Below, in pieces: positions 43,060-53,497 of a stretch of 56,189 bases of DNA. The DNA lies in contig RFGL01000092.1 in NCBI GenBank assembly GCA_003697015.1, positions 1 through 56,189 on the forward strand, read 5' to 3'. Position numbers and translations under genes: made by a program. How positions within the stretch are numbered: the first letter of the stretch is position 1; each line of letters starts with the position of its first letter. The notes under the pieces were generated by a model. It worked only from the letters and a program-made list of their open reading frames with translations, searched no databases and was not told the origin of the DNA. This DNA is from Acidobacteriota bacterium. GTDB taxonomy: Bacteria; Acidobacteriota; Thermoanaerobaculia; Multivoradales; J023.

Positions 43060-44010
43060 TCATTCCCAGTCGCTCCCCGCGGGTGGGCGGTGGCTTTGGC
43101 CGGTCTTCCAACCGGCGAGGAGGGCGCTGTCCCGCGCCTGCTGGCGCCGTCGCTCCGCCGCCAGCGCCTCGTCGAGCTGCGGCCGCAGGGAGGGCGGCAG
43201 CCGGTCGCGCAGCCAGGTCAGCCGTTCGCTCGGGAAGCGGCTCGGCTCGGTCTCGGGCCAGATCCCGCGCGCCGCAGCCCAGAAGCCGAGGGACGGATCG
43301 CCGACCGCCGCGGCCGGCGGCTGCAAGCCGCGATCGCGCAGCCGGCGGAGTAGGCGTGACCAGCAGTCGACGCTGTCGGGCTCGCCGGCGCCGGCGGCGA
43401 TCAGCTCCTCTTCGCCGCCGGTGCCGATGCCGATGACGACCAGGAGGTGTTGGCGGTCGCTCCGGTGGCGCAGGTGGATGCCGCCGGGGCGCAGGTAGAG
43501 GTCGTCGCGGCGGCTGAGATCGCTGCTGGCGAAGCGGCGGCAGGCGGCGCGCCAGGCTTCGCCGATGCGCTCGGCGAGAGCCGGTTCGAGGTCGCCGGCG
43601 ACGTCGCCGGCGAGCGCGAGGGAGCGCCCGCCGTCGCTCAGGGCGCGCAGATAGAGCAGCGGCAGGGCGTCGATCAGGGTCGTGGCGCGGCGGGCGTAGG
43701 GCGGCAGGATCCGGCTGGTGAAGCGCCGCCGCCGCCCGTCCTCGCTGAGCCGCCGGTCGTCGACCCGCGGGGCGGCGATCTCGACGCTGCCGTGGCCGAG
43801 GAAGATCTTGCGCCGCCGCGCCCGACCGTTGCGCACCACCAGGGCGTGGCCGCGCGCATCGCGCTCGTGGCGATGCCGCTCGAGGTAGAGCTCGACCTCG
43901 GCCTCGAGGGCCTGGAGGAGCATCTCCCGCGCCCCCTGGAGGACGATCCGCTCCAGGGTCCGGGTCAGCTCGTCCAGCCGTTCTGGACGGTTGTCGCGCA
44001 CGATCAGCAT
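43060..44010 (-). CDS. Truncated IS256-family transposase-derived protein, catalytically incomplete
   Basis: The product has 316 residues, against roughly 400 for intact IS256/Mutator transposases. The N-terminal two-thirds align by eye to the family: LLQALEAEVELYLERHRHER, VVRNGRARRRKI, RFTSRILPPYARR, LLYLRALSDG and a late AVGDPSLGFWAA. The first DDE aspartate, normally in a WADGVYF-type motif, is replaced (YLRPGGIHLRHR). The second is kept (AVGD). The C-terminal third with the catalytic glutamate is absent and replaced by a charged tail ending WKTGQSHRPPAGSDWE. No terminal inverted repeats or target duplications are seen. It is either a decayed insertion sequence or a domesticated fragment; the open frame and host-like codon use favour long residence. 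Confidence 0.75.
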   Translation of the reverse strand: MLIVRDNRPERLDELTRTLERIVLQGAREMLLQALEAEVELYLERHRHERDARGHALVVRNGRARRRKIFLGHGSVEIAAPRVDDRRLSEDGRRRRFTSRILPPYARRATTLIDALPLLYLRALSDGGRSLALAGDVAGDLEPALAERIGEAWRAACRRFASSDLSRRDDLYLRPGGIHLRHRSDRQHLLVVIGIGTGGEEELIAAGAGEPDSVDCWSRLLRRLRDRGLQPPAAAVGDPSLGFWAAARGIWPETEPSRFPSERLTWLRDRLPPSLRPQLDEALAAERRRQQARDSALLAGWKTGQSHRPPAGSDWE

Positions 44011-44162
44011 GAACCTTGATCCGCCTTCGTATCCCCGCTCGCCCGATGCCGAAACGAAGCCCAGCCTAGGGACAAGGGCGGCGCCGCTTCAAGGAGGCTG
44101 GTTTTTGTGTATCCCGCGCTACAGATTCGGCCCGGCAGGGGACGGCCGAGGCGCTCCCCGCG

Positions 44163-44239
44163 GCGCCGCCGGCGGCGCGTATACCAAAGTACACACGGCG
44201 GTCGAAAGGCGGCACGCCGCCCGCGGGGGCGGCGTGCCG
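44163..44239. terminator. GC hairpin downstream of the leftward choice-of-anchor-type gene, with an adjoining palindrome
   Basis: CGGCACGCCGCC (44210-44221) and GGCGGCGTGCCG (44228-44239) form a perfect 12-bp stem with a 6-nt loop, 10 bp past the stop at 44249. Only CCTTTC follows on the minus strand, so the U-tract is weak. A separate 16-bp palindrome GCGCCGCCGGCGGCGC lies at 44163-44178. The 44011-44248 gap holds no gene. Confidence 0.5.
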
Positions 44240-44248
44240 GGGGAGGGC

Positions 44249-45253
44249 TCAGCGGTCGGTGGAAATCCGTGCCGCTTCGCGCTCGAGACGGCGTGCGGCG
44301 TCGAGCAGCTCCGGATTGGCGAAGGGCCGGGCGGTGAAGCGCTTCAGGCGGTAGGCGCGGGTCTGGTGAACGTCGACCTGAAGCTCGGAGAGGGCGTTGG
44401 GCATGGCGCCGGCGGTGGCCAGGGCGAGGCTGCCGACGCGGTAGGGGCCGGCGAGGCCGCGCTGGTGGAACATCAGGCCGTAGAAGGGAACCTCCAACCA
44501 GTGCTTGCCGGGCTCCAGACGGGCGGCGCTCTGGGCGGTGCCCACCGGCTCGCCGTCGGCGCCGTAGAGGGTCGCCGCCAGGTGGAATCGGCCGGCGCGG
44601 CTGACCTCGACCTCGGCGGCGATCACCAGGTTGCCGTCCACCACGCGGTCGCGGTAGCGGCCGGTGAGGCGGGCCCAGGGCCGGCTGTAGAGGAAGCCGC
44701 CGGTGGCCAGGCGCTGTGTGCCGCCGGGCAGGGTGGCGCGAACGCGCACGGCGAAACTCTCGGCGAGCTCGGGCAGCAGCTCCTGCGGCAGCTCGAAGCG
44801 CACCGCGTGCACCCCGTCGCCGGCCACGGCGTCGGCTTCGAGGCCGTCGTCGCGGAAGTCGAGGGTGGCGACGACTTCGCCGTTCTCGCGCACCACCTCG
44901 CCGGTGACCACCGCCCGCCGCAGCACCTTGTCGAAGGTGTCGGCGAGGCGGGCGTAGAGCTCGACCGGCCGCGGGTGCTCGAAGCTCACCTCGGCGGCCC
45001 ACACCGCGAGGGTGGGGCCGCTGCCGTTCTCGCCCCGGGCCACGATCGGGCTCGGGGTGCGCTTGGCGCGCACCGGGTCGGCATCGCCGGGAAAGAGGAC
45101 GTGGCAGTTCTCGGGGTATGCCGCCTGGGCCCGATAGTCCTTGGCGGTCTCGCGCAGCAGCCAGCCGGGCTCGGGCTGGGCGAGGGTGGGGACGGCGGCG
45201 AGCACCAGGCCCGCGACGGCGCTCAGGACGGGGACTGTGATCTTGTTGCGCAT
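44249..45253 (-). CDS. Secreted protein with choice-of-anchor-type beta domain
   Basis: This 334-residue protein has a signal peptide (MRNKITVPVLSAVAGLVLAA). The mature part is strand-rich and contains the segment TLDFRDDGLEADAVAGDGVH, which is typical of choice-of-anchor-X-like regions found in secreted proteins of Proteobacteria and Acidobacteria. The role is unknown. GAGGAG precedes the ATG. The start is 18 bp after the stop of the secreted hydrolase gene, so the two form an operon. A substrate-recognition or chaperone function for the hydrolase is conceivable but unproved. Confidence 0.7.
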   Translation of the reverse strand: MRNKITVPVLSAVAGLVLAAVPTLAQPEPGWLLRETAKDYRAQAAYPENCHVLFPGDADPVRAKRTPSPIVARGENGSGPTLAVWAAEVSFEHPRPVELYARLADTFDKVLRRAVVTGEVVRENGEVVATLDFRDDGLEADAVAGDGVHAVRFELPQELLPELAESFAVRVRATLPGGTQRLATGGFLYSRPWARLTGRYRDRVVDGNLVIAAEVEVSRAGRFHLAATLYGADGEPVGTAQSAARLEPGKHWLEVPFYGLMFHQRGLAGPYRVGSLALATAGAMPNALSELQVDVHQTRAYRLKRFTARPFANPELLDAARRLEREAARISTDR

Positions 45254-45271
45254 GATCGTCTCGCTCCTCGC

Positions 45272-46273
45272 CTAGTAGAGCAGGCTGATGAATTGGGCGG
45301 TGGTCATCGAGGTTTGCACCAGGGTGTTGGGGGCGCAGGGGGCGCCGCCGCAATTCCAGATGCCGTCGGGGATCTGGCGCCGGTCGTCCGAGTCGCTGGC
45401 GTTGCGCTCGTCGTCGTGGTTCTCGTGCGCGCCGTCGAGGTTGCGGAAGCCCGAGGACTCCTGCTTGAAGCTGTTGCCGCAGACGTTCGAGTTGTTGTAG
45501 CTGGCGGTGGCGCTGCCGCCGCAGGCGAATTGGGAGGCGTACTGAACCACCCCATCGTCTTCGCCCGACAGGCAGGCGCTGGCGCCGAAGATGGCCTCGT
45601 AGCCGCCGGTCATCCAGACGTTCTTGGCCGGCGCGTTGGAGAAGGTCTTGACCTGCACGCCGTCGTCGCTGCGCAGCCAGAAGGTGGCGGTGTCGCAGTC
45701 CTGGATGAAGGAGGCGATGAAGTTGCACAGGAAGGAGCCGTCGCCGCACACCGCGTCGGCCCCCTCCGAGCCGCGGTGGGCGCCGCCGGTGGTGATCACC
45801 AGGCTGATGCGGCTCGCCACCTGGTCGTAGGGGCCGTTGAAGTTGAAGTTGGGGTCGGAGGGGTCGTTGTTGCCGAGGATGAAGTCCATCACCGTGCCGC
45901 CCATGGAGTGGGCGATGACCCAGAAGCTGCCGCCCTGCGCCCAGGTCGTGGCGCAGCGGTTGCCGCCGCCGTCGGCGCCGCCGTTGGTGGCGTTGACGAT
46001 CTCGTTGGCGACCTCGCCGGCGGCCTGGGAACCCCAGTAGGGGTTGGTGCCGTTGTAGCCCACGACGTAGAACGAGGCCTGGAAGTTCTTGGTCGCGGTG
46101 CGGACGAAGTCGTTCGAGCCCTTCACCCAATAGTTGCGGGCGTTGTTCCAGTTGGTGAAGGTGCCGGTGTCGGTCTGCTTGCCGTGCACGAAGATCAGGC
46201 ACGGCTGCGCCAGGGCGCTGGGCGCGAAGGCGGCGAGGGCCGCCAGGGCCAGCGAGGCGATGCGCCATCTCAT
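45272..46273 (-). CDS. Secreted lipase-like alpha/beta hydrolase
   Basis: This is a 333-residue protein with signal peptide RIASLALAALAAFAPSALAQ and RBS GAGAGGAG. The first strand and oxyanion region are PCLIFVHGKQTDTGTF. The nucleophile elbow is VIAHSMGGTVMD (Ser at about residue 122). A candidate acid/His pair lies in the SGEDDGVVQ and DGAHENHDDE segments. The many Cys (at least ten in the mature part) suggest several disulfides, consistent with export. Its length and GxSxG site fit triacylglycerol lipase/esterase-type enzymes; the substrate is not known. It is the first gene of the pair with the 334-residue secreted protein. Confidence 0.8.
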   Translation of the reverse strand: MRWRIASLALAALAAFAPSALAQPCLIFVHGKQTDTGTFTNWNNARNYWVKGSNDFVRTATKNFQASFYVVGYNGTNPYWGSQAAGEVANEIVNATNGGADGGGNRCATTWAQGGSFWVIAHSMGGTVMDFILGNNDPSDPNFNFNGPYDQVASRISLVITTGGAHRGSEGADAVCGDGSFLCNFIASFIQDCDTATFWLRSDDGVQVKTFSNAPAKNVWMTGGYEAIFGASACLSGEDDGVVQYASQFACGGSATASYNNSNVCGNSFKQESSGFRNLDGAHENHDDERNASDSDDRRQIPDGIWNCGGAPCAPNTLVQTSMTTAQFISLLY

Positions 46274-46631
46274 GTCGTTGCTCCTCTCTCGGTGGATGGA
46301 AGGGTGGGACGCGGGGGCGTCCCGCTCGCCGGCACGCGGGGACGCGGCGGCGAGGGCTTCGCTGCCGCCGCGAGGAGGGAATGGGCGACCCGCCGGCCGT
46401 CAGCCGGTGAGCGCGTCGACCGGACGCATCGTGCCGGCGGCGCGGATCGCAGGTCCGCGCGCCGGCCGTCGCCGCCGGGCCCCCCCTCGGCCATGCGGTC
46501 GCCAGCGCCCCCTCAGGGCGCCGGGTCGCGTACGCTTACGACGGCGCAGCGAGTCTACACGAGCTGCGGCCGGCGTGGGGCGAGAATCCGCAGTGCTGCG
46601 CCCTGCCCCGCCGGCCGGGAGGATGGGCGAC
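46274..46631. other. Divergent intergenic region (hydrolase operon / pdxH)
   Basis: This 358-bp GC-rich gap has no gene-like frame with a ribosome site. TACGCT near 46529-46534 is the only plausible -10 for pdxH. I see no repeats of the GGTGCCACC family here. Confidence 0.4.
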
Positions 46632-47276
46632 ATGCCGCACCAGCAGCCCGAGCCGCACCACCCGCCCGAGCGCCTGCGCCTCGCCGACCTGCCGGAGGAT
46701 CCGCTTGAGCTCTTCGCCGCCTGGTACCGGCGGGCGGTGGCGGTGGCGCACCTGCGCTACCCCAACGCCATGTGCCTGTCGACGGCGTCGCCGGACGGGC
46801 GGCCGGAGGGGCGCTTCGTCATCGTCCACGCCTGGGGCGAGGACGGCTTCCTCTTCCTCACCGACGCGCGCTCGGCCAAGGGACGGGCCCTGGCCCACCT
46901 GCCGTACGCCTCGCTGGCGGTCTACTGGGGCGCGCCGCTCGAACTGCAGGTGCGGGTGGAGGGCGGGGTCGAGGTGGCGCCGGAGGAGGACGCCGACCGC
47001 GTCTTCGCCCAGCGCCCGCGCCGCAGCCAGGCCACCCCCTGGGCGTCGCGTCAGAGCGAGGTCACTACCCTCGAGGCCCTCGAGGCGAGCCTGGCCGAGG
47101 TCGACCGCCGCTTCGCCGGCCGCGATCCTCTGCCGCGGCCGCCCCACTGGCGCGCCTACCGTCTCCTCCCCGAGACCATGGAGTTCTGGGCCGCCCGCCC
47201 GCGTCGTCTCCACGACCGCTTCCGCTACCGCCGCCTGGCCGGCGGCGGGTGGGAGCGCGTACGACTGGCGCCGTGA
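46632..47276 (+). CDS. pdxH: Pyridoxamine/pyridoxine 5'-phosphate oxidase
   Basis: The 214-residue FMN enzyme oxidises PNP/PMP to pyridoxal 5'-phosphate. Family signatures are NAMCLSTASPDGRPEGRFVI (FMN-binding), GFLFLTDARSAKGRALA, then PLELQVRVEG, ATPWASRQS and, near the C-terminus, MEFWAARPRRLHDRFRYRR followed by WERVRLAP (the PLP-site WxxxRLxP ending). ATG 46632 is chosen because GGGAGG lies 9 nt upstream; ATG 46623 overlaps that site. Length matches the family. Other vitamin B6 genes are not nearby. It ends at a hairpin shared with a convergent gene. Confidence 0.95.
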   Translation: MPHQQPEPHHPPERLRLADLPEDPLELFAAWYRRAVAVAHLRYPNAMCLSTASPDGRPEGRFVIVHAWGEDGFLFLTDARSAKGRALAHLPYASLAVYWGAPLELQVRVEGGVEVAPEEDADRVFAQRPRRSQATPWASRQSEVTTLEALEASLAEVDRRFAGRDPLPRPPHWRAYRLLPETMEFWAARPRRLHDRFRYRRLAGGGWERVRLAP

Positions 47277-47299
47277 GCGCCGCCCGGGCGCGGGGAGAA

Positions 47300-47323
47300 C
47301 GATCCCGCAACCGGGCGGGATCG
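47300..47323. terminator. Bidirectional hairpin between pdxH and a convergent secreted-protein gene
   Basis: CGATCCCGC (47300-47308) and GCGGGATCG (47315-47323) form a perfect 9-bp stem with a 6-nt loop, centred in the 76-bp gap between two convergent genes. No strong T-run is present on either side. Confidence 0.5.
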
Positions 47324-47352
47324 CCTTGCGGACGGGCGGCCTCGGGACGGCG

Positions 47353-48483
47353 TCAGGGCAGCCGGTCGGCGCGCAGGCGATAGCTCCCGCCGGTGCCGTC
47401 AAGGCGCAGGAAGTAGGTGCCGGGGCTGAGGGTTCGCACCAGGGCGACGGCGTCGCGGTCCCCGCCCGGCTGGCTTCCGGCAGCGAGTGCATGGCCGAAT
47501 CGATCGAAGAGCTGGACGGCAGCACCGGCCTCGCTGCGCACCTCGACCGCCACCGTCTGCGGGGTCGGCAGGCGGAAAGCGAAGACGTCTTCGTCGTCGC
47601 CCCAGCCGTTGGCCAGCCGGCCGTCGATCGGGCGCCCGAGAACCATCGGGGTGGCGCAGAGAAAGGCGTCGCCGTGGTCGTCGGCCTCACCCTGCCGGCA
47701 GAGGGCATCGAGCCAGCGTCGCGCGCCGCGCGGCAAGGCGGCGAGGTTGTAGACGCAGGCGACGAAGGGATCGGGATCGATTTCGATTTCGTCGTCGAGA
47801 TCGCTCTTGTTTGCGACGGTCGGGCAGGCGACGAAGGGATCGGGATCGATTTCGATTTCGTCGTCGAGGTCGCTCTTGTTTGCGACGGTCGGGCAGGCGA
47901 CGAAGGGATCGGGATCGATTTCGATTTCGTCGTCGAGGTCGCTCTTAGTTGCGACGGTCGGGCAGGCGACGAAGGGATCGGGATCGATTTCGATTTCGTC
48001 GTCGAGGTCGCTCTTGAGCATCAGGTCACCGGGCTCGACGAAGGCGGTACGCAGCTTGGAGGGCGGCAGGACGGCGCCGGTTTGCTCGGCGATGATGCGG
48101 AAGCGATAGCGACCGGCTTCGCGCACGCCGAGCACCAGGCCGGTGGCGGCACGTTTCCAGTACACGGTCCGCGGCCCCTTGTTCAGGCCGCGATCGACCG
48201 AGCCGAGGAAGTCGAGCCGGGCCCGCGCGGCGTAGCCCGGAGCCGACAGATCGAGAGCGAGGACGCCGCGGGCGGCCAGCTCGACCTCGAAGCAGACGCT
48301 CTCCGCGCCGCCGGCATCACGCCAGGTTTCGCCGGCGGCGAGCGGGATGGCGTCGTCGCACGGGGCGGCGAGAGCCCGCAGGTCCGAGGCTCCGACGCAG
48401 AGGGCCACGACGGCGGCGATCAGAGTCGAAAGAAAGGTTTTTGAGTAAAGCCGTTGTGAAGTCCGGAGGTTGACGTTTGACAT
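47353..48483 (-). CDS. Secreted protein with 23-residue acidic tandem repeats and flanking PPC-like beta domains
   Basis: This 376-residue protein starts at ATG 48483 behind AAGGAGGAGC. A signal peptide (about residues 15-39, FLSTLIAAVVALCVGASDLRA) is followed by a beta domain (CFEVELAARGVLALDLSAPG) like bacterial pre-peptidase C-terminal (PPC) modules. A similar domain ends the protein (DVFAFRLPTPQTVAVEVRSE, GTYFLRLDGTGGSYRL). Between them lie 3.8 copies of a 23-residue repeat with core DLDDEIEIDPDPFVACP, one Cys per repeat. The acidic DxDxE pattern could bind Ca2+, and the regular Cys could cross-link; both are inferences. No known family matches the whole protein. Confidence 0.75.
   Translation of the reverse strand: MSNVNLRTSQRLYSKTFLSTLIAAVVALCVGASDLRALAAPCDDAIPLAAGETWRDAGGAESVCFEVELAARGVLALDLSAPGYAARARLDFLGSVDRGLNKGPRTVYWKRAATGLVLGVREAGRYRFRIIAEQTGAVLPPSKLRTAFVEPGDLMLKSDLDDEIEIDPDPFVACPTVATKSDLDDEIEIDPDPFVACPTVANKSDLDDEIEIDPDPFVACPTVANKSDLDDEIEIDPDPFVACVYNLAALPRGARRWLDALCRQGEADDHGDAFLCATPMVLGRPIDGRLANGWGDDEDVFAFRLPTPQTVAVEVRSEAGAAVQLFDRFGHALAAGSQPGGDRDAVALVRTLSPGTYFLRLDGTGGSYRLRADRLP
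47755..48015 (-). repeat. 69-bp in-frame tandem repeats, 3.8 near-identical copies
   Basis: The period is exactly 69 bp (equivalent points at 47761, 47830, 47899 and 47968) and the copies differ at only a few bases. They encode a 23-residue unit, last copy partial. The low divergence suggests recent expansion or gene conversion. Confidence 0.9.
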
Positions 48484-48832
48484 GAAGCTCCTCCTTGCAG
48501 GCGCGCGGCCCGCCATCGGTGTTGGCGCTCGTCACTGCCAGATAACTGGCTTTGCGGAATCTCTGGTGGGATGGGGAGCAGGAAGCGTGCCAGCCGGCAC
48601 GAAACGGGCGGGATCTGCCCTCTTCAGCCGGCGCCGCCGAGCGCCGACGGCAGCGGGAAGGGCGGCTCCGGCGGCGCGCCGGCGCCGTCGCGCGAGAAGC
48701 CGACGGGGCGTCGCTCGCAGGTGGGCCGATGGCGGCGGTACGGGAGGGCGGACGCCGTCCGACATGTCAAAGGGCCGCGACGGACACCCGCCGGCGGCCG
48801 TGCCGGTCGCCCGCCGAGCGTAGAATGGGGGC
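48484..48832. other. Divergent intergenic region (repeat protein / kinase)
   Basis: This 349-bp gap has no gene. GCCAG-ATAA-CTGGC (48537-48550) is a small inverted repeat overlapping a minus-strand TTATCT that could serve the leftward gene. The plus-strand TAGAAT for the kinase lies at the right end. Confidence 0.4.
48821..48826 (+). promoter_or_regulatory. -10 box (TAGAAT) placed 6 nt before ATG 48833
   Basis: TAGAAT, GGGGGC and ATG. The 6-nt gap again predicts transcription from the start codon. No -35 is visible. Confidence 0.5.
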
Positions 48833-51070
<2,238 letters not shown>

Positions 51071-51086
51071 GCGGGGGGGCGGGGCC

Positions 51087-51485
51087 TCAGGCGGCAGCGC
51101 GGGCGATCAGATCCTTGACCCGGCGCTCGATCTCGTCGCGGATCTGGCGGTAGGCGGGCGGCGGCAAGTCCCTCGGGTCGGGCAGGTCCCAGTCCTCGCG
51201 CTGGCGGGCGGGGACGAAGGGGCACGCGTCGCCGCAGCCCATGGTGATCAGGAAGTCGTAAGGCCCGGCGGGCACCGCGTCCAGGTCCTTCGAGCGATGC
51301 GCGGTCAGGTCGTAGCCGAGCTCGGCCATGGCGGCGACGGCGCGCGGGTTGATCGTCCCCGACGGCCGCGAGCCGGCGCTCCAGGCCTCCAGCATGCCCT
51401 TGCCGTGGATGCGGGCGAAGGCTTCCGCCAGCTGGCTGCGGTTGGCGTTCTCGGTGCAGACGAAGAGGACTCGTTTGGGCTTCAT
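51087..51485 (-). CDS. ArsC-like low-molecular-weight phosphatase (thioredoxin-type arsenate reductase family)
   Basis: This 132-residue protein has the P-loop VLFVCTENANRSQLAEAF (CX5R, Cys10). Later come ITMGCGDACPFVP (Cys83, Cys87) and the general-acid loop WDLPDPRDLPP. This combination is that of arsenate reductases related to low-molecular-weight tyrosine phosphatases, in which three cysteines shuttle electrons to thioredoxin. The ATG overlaps the stop of the Cds6-domain gene by 4 bp. No arsR, arsB or acr3 is adjacent, so a phosphatase role other than arsenate reduction is possible. Confidence 0.88.
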   Translation of the reverse strand: MKPKRVLFVCTENANRSQLAEAFARIHGKGMLEAWSAGSRPSGTINPRAVAAMAELGYDLTAHRSKDLDAVPAGPYDFLITMGCGDACPFVPARQREDWDLPDPRDLPPPAYRQIRDEIERRVKDLIARAAA

Positions 51486-52390
51486 GGCGGCGGCTCCGCC
51501 GTCTCCTCCAGCACCTCCTCGGCCAGGATGCGCCAATCGTCGTCTTCCCAGATCAAGCGCAGGCGTTTGCGGGTGACGTCCTGGTAGGCGTCGGAGCGGT
51601 AGCGCTGGACGAAGGTCGCCTCGGCGCGGTCGATGCCGACGATGCTCGCCTGCAGGTCGTCGAGCACCACGTCGATGAATCGCGGCCGGCGCAAGCGCTG
51701 GCGGCGCTGCTCCTCCCACGCCGTCCGCGTGAGCCCCCCCGGCGGCCGGAAGTCGCGGGCGTAGAAGCTGAGGTAGTCGTCGACCCGCTGCGCCGACCAG
51801 GCGGCGGCCCAGGCACGCACCCGGGCGGTGAGGCCGGTGGACGGCGGCTCGGGGAGCGGCTCGCCGCGGCCGGGGACGACCGGCGGCGACGGCGGCCGGG
51901 AAACGCCGGCCGCCGGCCAGGCCGGTCCGCTCGTCTCCGCCGGCGGTTGAGCGCCCGCTGCCGGCGGCGCCAGGACCTCCCCCCGCTGCTGCCAGCGCCG
52001 CTCGAGCAGGCGCAGGACGGCGAGCTCGAGGCGCGGGTCGGCGGGCACCAGGCGTTCGGCGAGCTCGCCGAGCTCGCGTTCGTCCAAGGCCTCGAGATCG
52101 TCGGCCACACCGCCTTCGAGTGCCGCGAAACGCTCGGCGGGAAGGTCGAAGACGGCGCGGTCGCCGGCGGCGACGCCGGCGCCGGGGGGGAGGGCGAGGC
52201 CCAGGCGGGTGCCGTCGCTCACCACCGTGCCGCGGCCGACGGCGGTCCAGGTCCGGCCGCCGTCGCCGACCCGGTAGATGGTCGCTGCGTCCCCCGGTTG
52301 CAGCAGGGCGGTGGCGCCGTCGTCGAGGCGGGCGAGACCGCCGTCGAGGCTCAGGACGGTGGCGAGGATGGTGATCGTGCGGGCGAGCAT
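51482..52390 (-). CDS. Protein with C-terminal Cds6/NTF2-like domain
   Basis: The product has 302 residues. The N-terminal hydrophobic stretch is too weak to call a signal peptide. Residues about 20-85 are strand-rich (LQPGDAATIYRVGDGGRTW), and a Pro-rich linker follows. The C-terminal ~110 residues (VRAWAAAWSAQRVDDYLSFY ... YQDVTRKRLRLIWEDDDWRI) form an NTF2-like Cds6 domain. The same domain, with matching YLSFYA.DFR and the closing W-x-I, ends the L,D-transpeptidase at 54610-55644. It probably acts in the envelope with that enzyme. It is coupled to the downstream ArsC-like gene by a 4-bp overlap. Confidence 0.75.
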   Translation of the reverse strand: MLARTITILATVLSLDGGLARLDDGATALLQPGDAATIYRVGDGGRTWTAVGRGTVVSDGTRLGLALPPGAGVAAGDRAVFDLPAERFAALEGGVADDLEALDERELGELAERLVPADPRLELAVLRLLERRWQQRGEVLAPPAAGAQPPAETSGPAWPAAGVSRPPSPPVVPGRGEPLPEPPSTGLTARVRAWAAAWSAQRVDDYLSFYARDFRPPGGLTRTAWEEQRRQRLRRPRFIDVVLDDLQASIVGIDRAEATFVQRYRSDAYQDVTRKRLRLIWEDDDWRILAEEVLEETAEPPP

Positions 52391-52448
52391 GCGATCTTCC
52401 CTACGGCGTCTCCGACTCTATCGTCTACGGCGCCCTGGCGCCCGCTGG

Positions 52449-53486
52449 TCAGCGCCGCTCCAGGTCGACGACGATGCCCGGGTGATCGGAGATGGCCACC
52501 GGCTCGCCGATCAGCGCTTCGAGCTCGCCGGGACGCAGGGTCCAGGCGGCGTTCGCCACCTGCCAGGGCGAATCGCTCGCCGGGACGAAGACGTGGTCGA
52601 TGCCGCCGGGCAGGGCGTCCCGCAAGCCGTGGGCCTCGAAGGCCCGCGCTGCGGCGCTGGCGCTGGGTGCGTTGAGGTCCCCGGCGACCACCAGGGTCGC
52701 GGCCGGCGGCAGCCGTCGAGCCAGAAACTCCGCCTGCGCCGCGGCGGTTTGCAGATCCCCCGCCACCAGGTGGGTGGAGACCACGGTCAGGGTTTCGCCG
52801 GGTGCCACCTCCAGGGTGACGAAGAGCGCCACCCGGATCTCCCACCACGGCCGCCGCGGCGCCAGCACCACCCGTTGCGCCCGGCGGATCGGCAGCCGGC
52901 TGAGCACCGCGCTGCCCTCCTCGAAGCCGATCAGCCGGCGCGAGCCGTTGGCGCTGGCGAAGACCGCATCGAGGCCGAGCTCCTGACCGAGGCGGGCGGC
53001 GAGTTGGCCGTGGCCTGCCACCGACCAGGCTTCCTGCAATACCACCACCGTCGGCTCGAGGGCGGCGAGGGCCGCCGCCAGCTGGGCGTAGCGGGTCTCC
53101 TGATCGCGGAAGGCGGGGAAGCCGTGCAGAACGTTGACGTTGACCAGCCGCAGGGTGGAGGGTGGCGTCGCCGGCGTCGCTGCCCGCCGCTCGACGTGAA
53201 GCGGCCCGGAGGGCGGCAAGAAGACGGTGGTGACGAAGAGCAGGGCCGAGGCCACCAGGCCGCCGCCCAGCCAGCGCTCGCCGGCGACGCGGGACGGCGT
53301 CGCGGCCAGCCACAGGCCGGCCAGGACGCTGACCAGCAGCAGCGAGGCGAGGCCCCAGGGTGGCAGGTACGCCAGGCGGCCGGAGATCCACAGGACTGCG
53401 GCGGCGAGAAGACCGAAGACCAGCAGCCCGCGTCGAGCCCTCTGCCCTTGCGACGGCAGGGGCTGGAGCGAGCTGGGGGCGGGCAC
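52449..53486 (-). CDS. Membrane-anchored endonuclease/exonuclease/phosphatase (EEP) family protein
   Basis: This 345-residue protein starts at GTG 53486 behind GAGGAG, 11 bp after the M14 peptidase stop; the open frame further upstream is ignored. Three N-terminal hydrophobic segments (within residues 20-90) are followed by an EEP domain with all metal and catalytic motifs: VNVNVLHG, VVVLQEAW, VVSTHLVAGD, VVAGDLNAPS, GGIDHVFV and SDHPGIVVDL. Membrane-anchored members of this superfamily cleave phosphodiesters of nucleic acids, sphingolipids or inositol phosphates, so the substrate is open. It is in the leftward cluster with cell-wall genes. Confidence 0.88.
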   Translation of the reverse strand: MPAPSSLQPLPSQGQRARRGLLVFGLLAAAVLWISGRLAYLPPWGLASLLLVSVLAGLWLAATPSRVAGERWLGGGLVASALLFVTTVFLPPSGPLHVERRAATPATPPSTLRLVNVNVLHGFPAFRDQETRYAQLAAALAALEPTVVVLQEAWSVAGHGQLAARLGQELGLDAVFASANGSRRLIGFEEGSAVLSRLPIRRAQRVVLAPRRPWWEIRVALFVTLEVAPGETLTVVSTHLVAGDLQTAAAQAEFLARRLPPAATLVVAGDLNAPSASAAARAFEAHGLRDALPGGIDHVFVPASDSPWQVANAAWTLRPGELEALIGEPVAISDHPGIVVDLERR

Positions 53487-53497
53487 CGGCCGGCTCC

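Noticed and set aside
40510-43353. Plus-strand frame of 947 codons opposite the secreted 849-residue protein
   Set aside because: There is no ribosome site, and the composition is Val/Glu/Asp shadow-type. The sense gene has a signal peptide, promoter and terminator.
51087-51485. Calling the Cys phosphatase part of an arsenic resistance operon
   Set aside because: There is no arsR, arsB/acr3 or arsM neighbour; it is coupled to a Cds6-domain gene.
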